From the NCBI GenBank assembly GCA_018105865.1, contig CM030862.1, positions 2,272,601-2,336,600 of the forward strand: 64,000 bases of DNA. The letters run 5' to 3'. This document shows, piece by piece, positions 34,029 through 45,777 of the stretch; positions within the stretch are counted from its first letter, which is position 1, and every line of letters starts with the position of its first letter. This DNA comes from Metaphire vulgaris. Its lineage: Eukaryota > Annelida > Clitellata > Crassiclitellata > Megascolecidae. The notes beneath the pieces were generated by a model. That model was not told the DNA's origin and made no database searches. It saw nothing but the letters and a program-made list of their open reading frames with translations. The position numbers were made by a program, and so were the translations under genes.

Positions 34029-34590
34029 CACGGGGGTGGCTGCCGCTCCACGGCCGTAGAATTATCACTCAAAATCACCAGATTCATCGCCAAATTGTCA
34101 CTTCACAGCCGTAGAGTATTCACTCAAAATCACCAGATTTTCATCGACAATCAAAGGGTCCTCTCGTTCAGTCGAGATTGCGAGACGCACGCCTCCGTAT
34201 TTTCATTTCCTATTTTCGTTAATCGATTTTAAATTCTTCACTAGTAATCATCAGGGGCGTAGCCAGGAATTTGATTTGGGAGGGTATAAAGAATTTGGGG
34301 GGTATAAACCTTAGCTATAAACCATATAAACTACATATAACCACATATAAATCACATAAACAGCTTTAAGGTAGACTGATTTTGGGGGTATATATACCGA
34401 TATATAACGAGTCGAACCCCTGACATCTAATAATCATTTTTAGAGTTGACTAAACATGGCTTCATTATGACAAAATTGGCGACTGGTATCGTTCAATCTT
34501 ATTCCAACTGCGTCATAAAATACTGGTTCACTGGTTCTGTCATTCTTCCACTGTTGGGAAGATTTGGATTAATTTCGGATTAATTTGGGT
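34029..34590. other. GPCR 5' flank, candidate leader or promoter region
   Basis: Upstream of the fixed ATG. CACTCAAAATCACCAGATT occurs twice (about 34067 and 34121). CAGGGGCGTAGCCAGGAATT at 34254 starts a decayed transposon. No TATA box or initiator can be called with confidence. Confidence 0.35.
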
Positions 34591-34659
34591 GATACAATAT
34601 TATTAGAAGAGCATCTTTACCAGAAATAATCGATTCGTGAACTGGCGCGTTCCGATTTT
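34591..34659. repeat. 69-bp perfect direct repeat, copy 1
   Basis: Identical to 34861-34929, starting GATACAATATTATTAGAAGA and ending GGCGCGTTCCGATTTT. Copies are 270 bp apart, 0.56-0.9 kb upstream of the GPCR start codon. Confidence 0.95.
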
Positions 34660-34860
34660 AATCATCTTTAGCAGTTGCGTAACCGATGTCTCCATTATTG
34701 TAAAATAATATCGAAAAGTGTCGTTCGATCTTAATCCAATGGTGGTGTTGATAGTTAATTATCAAGTAGCGTTCAGACTCGGTAAAGCTCTAGATCAGTA
34801 ACACCCCTAGGCTCTAACGAATAGCACTGCTGCCTATATCGACGAAGTAATTCTGACGGC

Positions 34861-34929
34861 GATACAATATTATTAGAAGAGCATCTTTACCAGAAATAAT
34901 CGATTCGTGAACTGGCGCGTTCCGATTTT
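34861..34929. repeat. 69-bp perfect direct repeat, copy 2
   Basis: Same sequence and orientation as 34591-34659. Confidence 0.95.
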
Positions 34930-35208
34930 GAGATAGCATCTCAGACCAACTGCCTACCTCGCGTCCAGTCTCCAGCTCTGGAACACTTCGTTCCGGCGGT
35001 GCCAGGCTGCTTCTGGACACTTACAGTAGAAGAACTGCGTCCACTCGTTCGAGACGCAGAGAAACATATGCGCCCACACACGCGCGCGCGCACAAGCAGA
35101 CGCGCTCATGTCATAATACCGAAACACAGCATCCAGCTGCATATGCTTGAGTCAATCACGCATCTGCATATGCAATTTATGTGTAGAGGGAGAGAAATGG
35201 AGAGGGAA

Positions 35209-36078
<870 letters not shown>

Positions 36079-36211
36079 GACTGGTAATTTCTTGTGCGTC
36101 ATATTATCAAATGTCAGGAGCAAGAGTATCTTACACAGTCCAGCCATAAAAAATGAATTATAAATAACAGTTATCATGTACAGTATAAACAAAACGAAAA
36201 GCAAACGAAAT

Positions 36212-36440
36212 TCAATAGAGGGCAGAAAAGAAATTCGATTTTCCGCACAGATATGTCTTCAGACTCTTCCTGAAGGATGACAAAGAACTGGATGATTTCA
36301 CAGATATCAGTAGATTGTTCCATGTCTGTGGTCCTGACGCTGCAAATGACCTGGAACTGGAACCGAGCGATGCTTTACAGTGAGGTATCTTTATAAGACT
36401 TCGAGCATCAGACTGCAAGGACAGTTGCAACCTTCGTGAT
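36212..36440 (-). mobile_element. LINE ORF2 C-terminal fragment
   Basis: Minus strand reads RSLIKIPHCKASLGSSSRSF, then AASGPQTWNNLLISVKSSSS and LSSFRKSLKTYLC. This is the C-terminal FA..GP..WN.LP...K...S...F...LKT.L pattern of CR1/L2-type LINEs. Confidence 0.85.
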
Positions 36441-36506
36441 GTTGTCGGTACAAAATAGGCCTACAGCTGAAGATACTCTAGAGCAATATGGTTTACGGAC
36501 TTGAAT

Positions 36507-36861
36507 CAGTGGCGGCTCCAGGATTTGGCAAGTGGGGGCCGTTGGGGTGGCAACTTCTAATCACGGGGGGGGGGCTCTTCCTGATGAGACCACCATGGCT
36601 GATACTCCCGAGCATTTCATCAAGAGATTAAAAACGCATCTGTTTAGATTGGGTTATAGTTGAGATGTTAAAGCGCTTTTGTTGTGGGCCTCAGCCTTGT
36701 TACAGCGCTATAGAAATTGTCTAGGAATAAATGAATGAACCATTTGTTGTTAGGTATGTAGTATTAAGTATAGGGTCCCAACAGGGGGGCCACTCAAGGG
36801 GGCAGGCACTCAATAGGGGAGGCACGGGTCCCCCGGACCACCCCCTGTGGAGCCGCCACTG
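36507..36861 (+). mobile_element. hAT-like MITE, CAGTGGCGGCTCC family, copy 4, interrupted
   Basis: Perfect 8-bp duplication acttgaat (36499-36506, 36862-36869). A 164-bp LINE 3' end (36575-36738) splits it; without that it would be about 190 bp like its relatives. Confidence 0.92.
36575..36738 (+). mobile_element. LINE 3' end with (AATGA)n tail, nested in MITE copy 4
   Basis: Encodes PEHFIKRLKTHLFRLGYS-stop, then TACAGCGCTATAGAAATTGT and AATAAATGAATGA. Typical CR1/L2-like 3' end, 5'-truncated on insertion. Confidence 0.85.
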
Positions 36862-37098
36862 ACTTGAATGTAAAACTGTTCGCCTATTAACCCCTTAACT
36901 GGGGACCCCGGATATATCCGTTCATTTTACATTGAGTTACAGTTAAATAGGCCTACCCAGTTAAGGGGTTAATGTTACTCTTGCAAATATGAAGCGCTTA
37001 AAAAATAATGAATTAATTAATAATCAGGAAGATTTCCAGTATTTGTTTTCAGCGCCGACAACGTTGAAGTTACTAAAAATGAATAACCGTGACGCTTT

Positions 37099-38724
37099 CT
37101 AGTTTTGAATCACGTGATTCGAATCACGTGACAGGTGAGCCTTTCTGATGTGTTTTCCAAGATCGAAACGACGACAGAATCCTCTGTGGCACAGGTGACA
37201 GGTGAAAGGCTTCCACCTGCAATGGGTGTACATGTGAAACGTCAGACTGTAGACGCGGTGGAACACCTTCTGGCAGACCGCACACCGGTGGTTCTTGACG
37301 CCGGTGTGAACGGCCATGTGGTTGTCGTAGTTGCCCTTCTGGTGAAAGGTTTTTCCGCACCTGTCGCAGGTGAACGGCTTGCGAGGATCGTGGAGTCTAC
37401 GGTGCGTTTTGAGGGAGGAGGCACGATTGAAGGCCTTGCCGCAGTGATCGCACCGGTGCGGCCTGTCGGTCGTGTGCGTGATCCGGTGCCTGTTGAGGGT
37501 ACTCGACTGACGAAACGACTTCCCACAGGTATGGCACCGGAACAGTCTTTCTCCTCCAGAATGACTTGTCACGTGACGCGTCAGGTCGTACGGGACGTAG
37601 AAATCGCCCTTTAGTATGCAAACGGGGCACGAGGGCAAACCACGCGGCGGACAAGAAGATGCTGGGGAGTCTATTGATTCTTCTTTGGGTTCTTTCCCGC
37701 GATCTGCAAAGCTCGCGGTATGTCCGTATCCGCTGTGTTTTGAATCCGATCTTGTCGCGGACGCTGGAGAAAAGCTGTTACGTTGTTGTGGACTATGCTG
37801 TTGATAAGATCTCTGCTCTTGATCTGCTGATAGATTATCTCTAATACCTGCGCTGCTTTTTGAGGTGTGTGGCAGATACGTGTAGTTCCGGTTCCGGTAG
37901 TTCGTTAGAGAATGAGAAGAGGTGTAGTCGGTTGTCAGGTCTGCTGTTATTTTCTTACTGTTTTCCAGATCATACTTGAAAATGCCGATTTTACCGATTT
38001 TACCGTCTAATCCAGAATTTTTGCCGTTGGATTCAGGTTGTCGCGACGATTCTTGCCTGCTTCCGTCAATAAAATTCATCCGAACATCCTCCCCGTGCTT
38101 GGCGATTTTCTCTTCTGTGGCGCCACAACAGATGCGTCTATTAAACCCGTTGCGTCGACCGGCGCGCGTCTCTTCTGCGCCGCAGTCAACCGGGCGACAC
38201 CACCGCGGAAGAATCACGGAGCGATGGAAAGTGGGAACATGGACAGAAGGTAACGACGTGATCCCGAGGGAATTTATCCCAGGATGGTCTGGAATGCGCC
38301 GGTGAAATTTGGGCAAATCGATGTACTGTTCCAGGTGTGACACCCTTGACGCGGATTTTCCGTGTCCGATATAAGGCGTCTTATTCATACTTGATTCTAC
38401 GATTGCCTTGGAATCATATGATCCTTCGATAGAATCGCCGTATGCCATGTCTGCATTTCTTGTTGGAGCGGATGCGTGCACAAAGCCATCGGTGTCACGT
38501 ACCGCTCTTTGATCGATGGTGCCACCGTCAAATTGCCAGATGCCATTGTTTTCTCGAAGTTTCTGCGGCTTGTTCAGTATTTCTTCTATAGAAAACTTTA
38601 TTCCGTGCGAATTTGTTTGTCTGTCGATGTGAAAATCTGGTTTTCTCTTGCAGTCCCCATCGTCTGCATTCAACGGAAGAAGTAGCGAGGAGTTGGAATT
38701 GACAGAGGAAGGTTTTAGTTCCAT
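37099..38724 (-). CDS. FEZF-like six-finger C2H2 transcription factor, intronless, 541 aa
   Basis: One uninterrupted ORF in ordinary codon usage. Residues 44-50 read FSIEEIL within [13 protein letters not shown], an Eh1-type Groucho-binding motif in the same N-terminal place as in FEZF proteins (FSIE.I core). A long Ser/Asn/Arg-rich linker follows. Six C2H2 fingers occupy about residues 360-530 and follow the FEZF order, with signature strings [45 protein letters not shown] and [16 protein letters not shown]. Finger 1 is odd: 14 rather than 12 residues separate its second Cys from its first His. The protein probably acts in the nucleus as a sequence-specific repressor in neural or anterior patterning (family knowledge). 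FEZF genes normally have several exons, so a single-exon copy suggests a retrocopy or intron loss. Fingers and Eh1 are seen; paralogy is inferred. Confidence 0.93.
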   Translation of the reverse strand: MELKPSSVNSNSSLLLPLNADDGDCKRKPDFHIDRQTNSHGIKFSIEEILNKPQKLRENNGIWQFDGGTIDQRAVRDTDGFVHASAPTRNADMAYGDSIEGSYDSKAIVESSMNKTPYIGHGKSASRVSHLEQYIDLPKFHRRIPDHPGINSLGITSLPSVHVPTFHRSVILPRWCRPVDCGAEETRAGRRNGFNRRICCGATEEKIAKHGEDVRMNFIDGSRQESSRQPESNGKNSGLDGKIGKIGIFKYDLENSKKITADLTTDYTSSHSLTNYRNRNYTYLPHTSKSSAGIRDNLSADQEQRSYQQHSPQQRNSFSPASATRSDSKHSGYGHTASFADRGKEPKEESIDSPASSCPPRGLPSCPVCILKGDFYVPYDLTRHVTSHSGGERLFRCHTCGKSFRQSSTLNRHRITHTTDRPHRCDHCGKAFNRASSLKTHRRLHDPRKPFTCDRCGKTFHQKGNYDNHMAVHTGVKNHRCAVCQKVFHRVYSLTFHMYTHCRWKPFTCHLCHRGFCRRFDLGKHIRKAHLSRDSNHVIQN

Positions 38725-39120
38725 ATCAACGTGTTCTTTAGCCTATTCGTGAAAACACAATTTGATATCTACGTGATTTTATTACGAGTACATCCTACGC
38801 TGTATCAAGAGACATCTTAATAAAAACAACGACGGTCTCAAGTTTAACGGAAATATCTCATGATTTTACTGGAAATTTCATCTAAACTATAGAATGAAGT
38901 TTCAAAATATCACGACGTTAGATCAAAATAGCGAAAAAGTTATTCATGTAACTACTGAAAATGTCCGCTATTACTGAAGGAATACAGTCATATATCTAAT
39001 CTAATCTAATCTAATCTAATCTTAAACTTCTATAGCGCCACTTCATAATGCACAGGAGCATCAATCGATGGCACACCAAAATCCAAATCATTAAAGATCC
39101 AGGTCAAATCCACGGTATCC
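38725..39120. other. FEZF-like 5' flank with a LINE-tail-type repeat
   Basis: 38725-38990 is AT-rich with no feature called. 39000-39120 carries TAATCTAATC repeats and TTCTATAGCGCCACTTCATA. The adjoining CATCAATCGATGGCACACC is shared with 55580-55690 and 58005-58030. Confidence 0.55.
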
Positions 39121-39125
39121 GGCCG

Positions 39126-39126
<1 letters not shown>

Positions 39127-39187
<61 letters not shown>
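39127..39187. repeat. (ATT)n microsatellite
   Basis: About 20 units, next to the repeat at 39000-39120. Confidence 0.95.
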
Positions 39188-39192
<5 letters not shown>

Positions 39193-39762
39193 GACATTAC
39201 TGTAGCTCTTATCAATACCTGACGAAGTCATAACATAAGTCAAACTAAAACGCGAACTATAAGTTTTAGACTTGTCTTTTATCAGGCATGTGTATCAGGC
39301 ATTAATCGAGAATAAACAAGTGTAGATACCAGAATAATTGCCAAATGATGCTTCCTTTATACGATGCTTCGAACATAGACTGCAGCTGTAATCTACTTCT
39401 CAGTCCCTCCAGTACCTTTAAGCGCAACCGGTCCCGCTAAGTGATTGACGAAAAGAAATACTGGACATGACGTTGCAAGAACTTTTGAAGAACAAGAGAC
39501 AAGACCCCTCGCACTTCCCCCACCCCCACCATCCAACTGCGCTATGTTACGCCCTCTCGTGGCTGAAACCACGGCGCGCAATCCACGGGATTGTCAAACG
39601 GACAGCCAATCGGACAAGTGGTGACGGGAACGACAAAGAAATGACGACGACATGACATCTGCTACGACGGATGAGATCTCTGACGACAGAAGAAGTTTAT
39701 ATTTAAAATCATGATTTAAAAATCACGAACTATGTCTACAGATTCTACTAATCAAATCGTTC
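39188..39762. other. No recognisable gene
   Basis: Mixed-composition DNA; open runs to about 60 codons without a family pattern. Confidence 0.45.
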
Positions 39763-39770
39763 CAAGTATG

Positions 39771-39991
39771 CAGTGGAGGATCCAAGAATTCTTGATGGGG
39801 GGATGCAATGAATTCTAGAAAGTTGGTGGGGGGAGGTGCAATAAAATCCCGAAAAAGGTTGACAAGCAAAAAGGTCATTAGCAGCGTCTTGCCCAGCAAA
39901 TGTAAATAAAACTTGCCGAAAAAGGCTGACAAGCAAAAACACTCGGTAGGGGGATGCATTCCCAGTCATCCCCAACGTGGAACCGTCCCTG
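39771..39991. mobile_element. hAT-like element, CAGTGGCGGTTCC family, copy 3
   Basis: Ends CAGTGGAGGATCC / GGAACCGTCCCTG. Flanks caagtatg and catgtatg (7 of 8). Shared motif copies at 39861 and 39928, 67 bp apart. Confidence 0.82.
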
Positions 39992-40117
39992 CATGTATGA
40001 ACCCGGTTATGCTGATTTTCTTAGACTCGAAGACCATTCATACTCGAACCTAATCAACGTTTGACTTTGCATATTAAATTATTAAATTAGACGATTACGA
40101 ATGGATTAAGTAATTAG

Positions 40118-40370
40118 CATTGGCGTAGCAACGGGGGGGGGGGGGCACCAGGGGTCGAGTCCTCCATTCTGACTATGACCGGGATTTGTGCAAAACCGTT
40201 GAGAATTGTGTGGGGGGAATGGTAGGTGTAGGGGGTAGTTAGCATGAGCGAAGATAATACGTGAATATGCGAAGAACTCCTTGACGAGCTATTTTTGCTC
40301 GTACTTTTTCACCAGAAAATTTTGATGTGCCCCCCTCTCGCCCCATTCGAGAACCCTGGCTACGCCACTG
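40118..40370. mobile_element. hAT-like element, CAGTGGCGTAGC family, copy 3
   Basis: Left CATTGGCGTAGC with a G13 run, right CCCTGGCTACGCCACTG. No clear target duplication; older copy. Confidence 0.65.
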
Positions 40371-40658
40371 GTGACAAGGCCTCTAGGAGTCTCGCTCGAA
40401 AGGAAAGCTACGCAATACAAGACGATGATAGGTTCACATTCAGACGAGAGCTCGGTTGATATTAACCCCTTAACCGTGTATTTAACTGTAACTCAATGTA
40501 AAATGGACGGATATATCCGGGATCCCCAGTTAAGAGGTTAAAATATGAAAGTGGAGAGGACTAACCAGGATATAGGTAATTGCATATCTGAAGAACCTCC
40601 AATGTCTTCTATAATTTGTTGTTATTTAATTTTAAAAAAGAGCTGCCATTGTTTTTAT

Positions 40659-41141
40659 CAGGGGTCGGCAAACGTTTCGACAGCGAGGCCAAATTGCTAC
40701 GACAGTGTCTGTCTGTAAATAATTTTCTGTCCGACGGTCATGCAGTGGCGGCTCCAGAATTTGGCAAGTGGGGGACTGTTGGAGTGGCAACTTCTAATCA
40801 TGGGGCCAACCATTTCTTGTTAGGTATGTAGGATTAAGTATAGGGTCCCAACAGGGGGCCACTGGGGGGCCAGGCGCTCAATAGGAGGGGCACGGGCTCC
40901 CCGGCCCACCGTGTGGAGCCGCCACTGCGGTCATGTAATTAAATAATTTTTCGACGAGCCCCAAAAACGCTTTAAAGTTTATGGTTTTTCTAAAGAAAGT
41001 TTGTGCTGGAAAAAGTTCAAAAGTTCCCCTCGCCCCCAAAAAAATATACATATCAAGTGCGAAAATTTTTTGCGATGACTTTTCTAGCTTGTCAGACTTT
41101 CGGCCGGGTGTGGTCCGCGGGTCGTAGGTTGCCGAACCCTG
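40659..41141. mobile_element. hAT-like element (CAGGGGTCGGCAAAC ends) hosting a MITE
   Basis: Left CAGGGGTCGGCAAACG, right GTTGCCGAACCCTG. Interior GTCCGCGGGTCG. Flanks do not match cleanly. Minus-strand motif at 41074-41093. MITE copy 5 sits inside. Confidence 0.68.
40743..40927 (+). mobile_element. hAT-like MITE, CAGTGGCGGCTCC family, copy 5 (nested)
   Basis: 185 bp with a perfect 8-bp duplication cggtcatg (40735-40742, 40928-40935). Confidence 0.92.
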
Positions 41142-41307
41142 TTTTTGAGATCAACGATACGAAGCTGGACTTGGAAATGCTGTCTGTACGTGCAATGGAA
41201 TACAGATCCGAAGGACGGAAGTGGTCTCCGTAAGACCGAAACAACCCTAATCCTATTACGTCGATTCATTTCTCTCCTACCTCTCCCTCAACCCCACTCC
41301 GCCTCTC

Positions 41308-41395
41308 CTTCTCCTCCTCCTCTCCTCCTCCTCCTCCTCCTCCTCCTCCTCCTCCTCCTCCTCCTCCTCCTCCTCCTCCTCCTTCTTCTTCTCAT
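41308..41395. repeat. (CCT)n microsatellite
   Basis: About 28 TCC units ending in TTC units. Confidence 0.95.
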
Positions 41396-41619
41396 GCTTT
41401 TTATTCTTCTTCTGCTTAGATATTCATCGGCTCTGCCGTAGCAGTCCAGATGCCGTGAGAGGTTTCTATTATCGGGCGCGTGCTCTGCTTTCGTCTCCTG
41501 AAGCGAAAATTTTGAAATCGAAAATCATAATTCAGATAAAAATTCAGGGGCGAAGCGACGGAGTAGTACATCCGCATACATACCCCAAAATCAGTATATA
41601 CACTGTATATAGCACAATA

Positions 41620-42060
41620 TATATATATATATATATATATATGTATAGTATATAATTAAATATACATGTATAATCAGGCCCCTTCAGAGGCTGAAGGTGG
41701 CCCGGGCCTGTTGGAATTTTGAGGCCTCTCCTAGCCTTCCCAAAAATTAAAATGTTGACAAGCAAAAATAGGTAATCACTAATTTTTGAGGCCCCTCCTA
41801 GTAGTAGCTATCTAGCTTTCCAGCTCTCCCAAAATTCTAGACAAGGAAAAAAAGAGAGGCCATCAACAGATGGAGGCCCGGGCCAACTGGCCCTCCTGGG
41901 CCCCTCTGAATGAGCCTGTGTATAATATATAATTTAAATAATATATATAATTTAAATAATATATACATAATTTAAATAATATATAAATAAATAATATATA
42001 AATAAATATTATATAATATATAATACAATATATATAACAAATATATACCCCACAAATTTA
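41620..42060. repeat. AT-rich tandem DNA around a nested element
   Basis: (AT)n at 41620-41642. After the element at 41675-41918, repeats of AATTTAAATAATATATA follow. It may lie inside a decayed CAGGGGCG-type element (41546 to about 42095), since 42050-42095 resembles the left end at 34254 in inverse. Confidence 0.75.
41675..41918. mobile_element. hAT-like element (CAGGCCCCTTCAGAGG ends)
   Basis: Ends CAGGCCCCTTCAGAGG / CCCCTCTGAATGAGCCTG with the perfect 8-bp duplication tgtataat (41667-41674, 41919-41926). Shared motif at 41757-41777 and 41840-41864. Confidence 0.87.
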
Positions 42061-42340
42061 TACCCCCAAATCAAATTCCTGGCTACGTCCTTAGAAAAAT
42101 TATATAGCTCCTTCACACTTCGACCTTTAGTCGCTACGGCTTGTGATGATAGACATATAAGTGTATGCATGCATGTATGCATGTACGTATTCATTTATGT
42201 ATGTATTCATTTATGCATGTATTCATTTATGTATGTTTGTAATATGTGTACATATATGTATCGTTTTGTTTTATGTAGGTCAAATTAATTGTCGATGAAA
42301 GAGATAATGTTATAATGCGAATTGCGTGATTTTGTTTTAC

Positions 42341-42563
42341 CTACCACCTGTACTTAACGCGCCCAACTCGGCCAAGCACAGCAGGTCCAGAAGGGAGTTT
42401 CTGTTAGTCCACGTTTGCAAATTATTGCCTCTCGCGTTTGATACTCTGACGCACTGAGACTGCACTCGCTTGACCTCCGCGTCAAAAGCTGTCTGGCTCG
42501 TGTCTGACCAAATTGTACGAGGACTGTTGTAGTAGAAGGCGAGACTGACATTGTACGACTGTC
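42341..42563 (-). CDS. Candidate exon of an unrecognised gene (2)
   Basis: Open frame after acceptor gatttggtcag, reading QSYNVSLAFYYNSPRTIWSD, then FDAEVKRVQSQCVRVSNARG and SLLDLLCLAELGALSTG. It ends at one of two overlapping donors (42348 or 42341). Joining to the exon at 43226 creates an Arg codon (A/GA) and stays open. A hAT-like element (42734-43190) fills the gap. Identity unknown. Long open runs on this strand here make it worth testing, no more. Confidence 0.25.
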
Positions 42564-42733
42564 CTGACCAAATCGGAAATCGATGCAAGCAGAATAACAA
42601 CGATGGACGATTAGCTGAGGACGACGGAGTAATAATTTCGAATTAATTTCATCTCGAATTGAGTCCAGTTCCATTATTTGGTTCGGCGCGAAAACAATGC
42701 AACAATAGGGTTCCGTGTTCGCCGCAGCTGACC

Positions 42734-43190
42734 AGTGGTGGTTCCAAGAACTATTGGTGGGGATGTAATGAATTTCTAGGAAGTCGTTGGTGGTGCAGTG
42801 AATTTCTAGGAAGTTGGTGGGGGTGCAATAGATTTCTAGGAGGATCCTGCCAGTTGTCAAAGGAATTATGAGTAAACGGTTTAGAAGAAATATGCAGATT
42901 TGATTTATAGAATATAATGTTCAGAATTGACAATGTATAAAAGCCATTTTAGTCTTGGTTGTACAAAGTCATAGTGCAAAATCGAGTTTTCTATTGGTGG
43001 AAGCGAATTTGTCGATGACATTGTCTATGGATATGTCCATAGCTTTGTGGATATACATCAAGGCTAATTTTGACAATTTTTATACAATTTTTAGACATTT
43101 AGACGACCATCTTCCACTGAAGACGCATTTTTGGTGGGCCGGTGGGGGGATGATGCATCCTCAGTCATCCCCAACGTGGAACCGCCCCGG
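42734..43190. mobile_element. hAT-like element, CAGTGGCGGTTCC family, copy 4
   Basis: Ends CAGTGGTGGTTCC / GGAACCGCCCCGG. Flanks cagctgac and cagatgac (7 of 8). Closely similar to 27044-27385. Confidence 0.82.
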
Positions 43191-43225
43191 CAGATGACAT
43201 CCTAAAGTAGTGACGACATTAATAC

Positions 43226-43385
43226 TCTTGAATGAAACCGAGTTGGTTCTAACGACGAAACCAATCAAGGTCACCGTTGTCCCGATGTCCTCATTAGCTT
43301 CGGGGGATGTCCTCAGAGGCGCTTTCGAGGACAGCGTGACCGTCTGGCCTCGGGCGCGAGGACACAACAACAGCAGCGCGTAGGC
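43226..43385 (-). CDS. Candidate exon of an unrecognised gene (1)
   Basis: Open for 53 codons between a pyrimidine/AG acceptor (gacatgtag) and a gtatta donor. The translation includes GQTVTLSSKAPLRTSP and IGTTVTLIGFVVRTNSVSF, alternating beta-like strands. It ends in phase 1, and the next candidate exon begins in the matching phase. I do not recognise a family. It could be chance in a GC-richer patch. Confidence 0.25.
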
Positions 43386-45450
43386 CTACATGTCCTGCAG
43401 GTGTAGGCAGTTCGGCGGGGTATTAGTCTCGGACCGAGGAGACCGAACAGTTATACACGTTCAGGCGTCGTTGATTTCTCCGTGGAAAACCCGGGATTGA
43501 TGAACGGCCGGACGTCGACTGACAGACACTCCACCTCACCGACCTTCAATGGTCGACGGTTGGTCGAGAAAAGAATGGTCGACCGTTGGTCTCGCTTTCT
43601 TTTCTAGCGGCCAGAGACAAATTTCTCGTTGAATTACTCTTGATTCAAAGCATGCGTAGAGACAGGGGCGTAACCCTGCAATCACCATTTGGGGGATAGA
43701 ATAATTTTTAAAAACGTATGCCCATTCATAAATATGGATATCCTCCATGGGGGGATATTGCATATTATGGTGAGGTTTTTAGGGGCTGTTCATTATTTAA
43801 TTACGTTAACAAAATACGTGGGAAGGAATTTTAAAAGTTCAACACTTGTTGACCGGGGTTAGGGGGTCAAGATAAATTGACGTCAACAATTTCATTTTTT
43901 ACAATAAATTTAATAGGCCTAAATCTAAAAATAATTTCCATACTTCTAGTTCAGTGTAAAAGCCAGCCGTGTAAAATATTTTTAGCTCGTATGGGAAGGG
44001 GTTCAAAGTTTTTGATATAATTTCATTAGGGGGTCACTGAAAGTTTGACAGTTGTTTAGATAGCTCAGATTTTGGAATATAATATTGACAAGCATTTATG
44101 TATTTGGCCCGCGAGGACATGGAAAACATGTCATTTGGCCCGCCGCCCAAAAAGTCTTGACACCCTTGCTCTAAGAAGACGACTCTTAATGCGCATCGTC
44201 ATGTCTCGAATCTAGATGGTATTTTTCTAATTCAGTGTTCGCCAAAAGTGGTTCGCAGGGCTCAGTCTTAAGAAATTTATATGCATGCAATCCTCCACGC
44301 ACAGCTGGTATTAAAATGATTAGTGTTTCATGAAACTTTTACTCAATTTTAGTCTGCAATAAGCGTGCAGGGCCACGACATGTTACAAAGCCACTGACGT
44401 CAGTCGCACAATTCCAAAAGTTTGGGTGCCCTGGTCTATAGTACTGTAAAAATTAATCTTATTTGGCAATAACGCAACGAAGCGTATTCCGACCATTTTG
44501 CTCTGAAACTCTACTGACAATAGAGTATCTCGATAGATAAATATTACTAATTTGAGATTAAGCGATTGTGCCATACTCATAAGATTTTTAAGACGGGTAA
44601 CAAAGGTGTGTTCCTGGCAAAATATTAAAAAGATAATTTTAAATAAATTTCAATATCTATTTATCTCTTTTCGTCTTATTTGGCAAAAATAAAAATAATT
44701 CTGTCTAATATATTTGCAATATTTGCATTCAAATTCAATCAGAGCTTTTCTTTGCCATTTATTTAAAACCCAGAAGATTCCTTTCAACCAACGTTCGCCA
44801 GATGGCCTAATGCATTAAAAAATATTACATGCTATGATTAGGGTCGCGAGACGCTACAAAACAGTTGAAATGGGCTGCGACTACCAAATTGTTTGGAAAA
44901 CTCTGTTCTAATTGATTCCTTCTCTTGTTCTTCAACATAATATTCATTAAGCTAAATTGCGGTTTGCAGTTTGCGCTGAATGTCAGACATGTTCCTTCTA
45001 TATCCATTCGATTTGCTAGATCTTGAAACGGTTCACAATCAAGCTCAACCATGAACTCTTAAAAGAAGTCGCTGTTCGTTTTCATTTCAAACAGATGCGT
45101 AAACTTCTATTAGGTCTCTAGGCGCAAGTCCCCCATTTTGCGTGGCTACAATAGGAAATGGGGAAGGTACTGGGCTAGACCAGAAGTTAGTAATTGCACG
45201 AAGCCGTCACGAGTAGATGGTATTAAGTGTACTTTGGGAAAATAGAAGGAAGAAAACGCAGGCTAATTATAGGTGTGTTAGGCCAAATATAAAATTATTC
45301 ACTGCGTGTTGCTAATGGTCTAAACAGATTCGTTACAACATATTGCTGTAGAGTAGGCCCTTATACAGGTTTTGAAAAAATGTTTATTACAAAAGCAAAA
45401 CCAGTAACATGGTAGCAGGATCTCTTCACACTTACTGTATTTCGCACGAA
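43386..45450. other. No recognisable gene; decayed repeats
   Basis: 43550-43610 has TGGTCGACGGTTGGTCGAGA-type short repeats. 43780-44070 is related to the AGGGGCTGTCC element at 20298. 44100-44175 is a hAT-like right end with TTTGGCCCGC. 44200-45450 is AT-rich with nothing called. Confidence 0.5.
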
Positions 45451-45456
45451 TTTATT
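45451..45456 (-). terminator. Candidate polyadenylation signal (AATAAA) for the guanylyl cyclase
   Basis: AATAAA on the minus strand about 215 bp after the cyclase stop codon. It is the first canonical hexamer I see downstream. Its use is inference. Confidence 0.35.
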
Positions 45457-45599
45457 AAAATAGAGAACTGAGAATCTTTTAAACAACAAACATGTTCAAA
45501 TTACAAAAACAACTTAAACTTTGCGGTAGTTCGGTTGCTTGTACAATCCTACACAGTACGCATTTTTCATTTAAATCGACAACGACACAAACACACCCA

Positions 45600-45626
45600 A
45601 ACACACACAAACAAACAAACAAACAA

Positions 45627-45659
<33 letters not shown>

Positions 45660-45660
45660 A
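45600..45660. repeat. CAAACA / CA / TA simple repeats
   Basis: (CAAA)n, (CA)n and (TA)n runs just downstream of the cyclase stop codon on its strand, so probably in the 3' UTR. Confidence 0.9.
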
Positions 45661-45669
45661 TTCAGTTCT

Positions 45670-45777
45670 TCACTTGAACTGGTGTTCCTCAAGACTGGCG
45701 GCCAGCGATAGGTCGGGCATAGGCATGTTGAAATCTTTCTTTGACAAGACCCAGTAAGTTTTCATAAGTCCTTTTCC
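45670..45777 (-). CDS. Receptor guanylyl cyclase, last coding exon
   Basis: Acceptor attttcttag. Reads GKGLMKTYWVLSKKDF, then a short tail NMPMPDLSLAASLEEHQFK and TGA at 45670. GKG...TYWL is the conserved end of the cyclase domain. The eleven exons total 1479 nt, exactly 493 codons with stop, with every junction in phase. The tail after TYWVL is about 26 residues and shows no PDZ-type or other motif I recognise. Confidence 0.93.
   Translation of the reverse strand, partial: GKGLMKTYWVLSKKDFNMPMPDLSLAASLEEHQFK

Noticed and set aside
34960..35142. Possible upstream exon (KCPEAAWHRRNEVFQSW) with a gtaggc donor
   Set aside because: The GPCR start is fixed downstream by an in-frame stop, and nothing supports coding. 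It could be a non-coding leader exon, but the sequence alone does not show it.
37135..37614. Plus-strand 159-residue ORF
   Set aside because: Antisense of the zinc-finger region.
42354..42860. 168-residue minus-strand ORF
   Set aside because: Part of it lies in a hAT-like element; the overlapping frame with splice signals is the better candidate.
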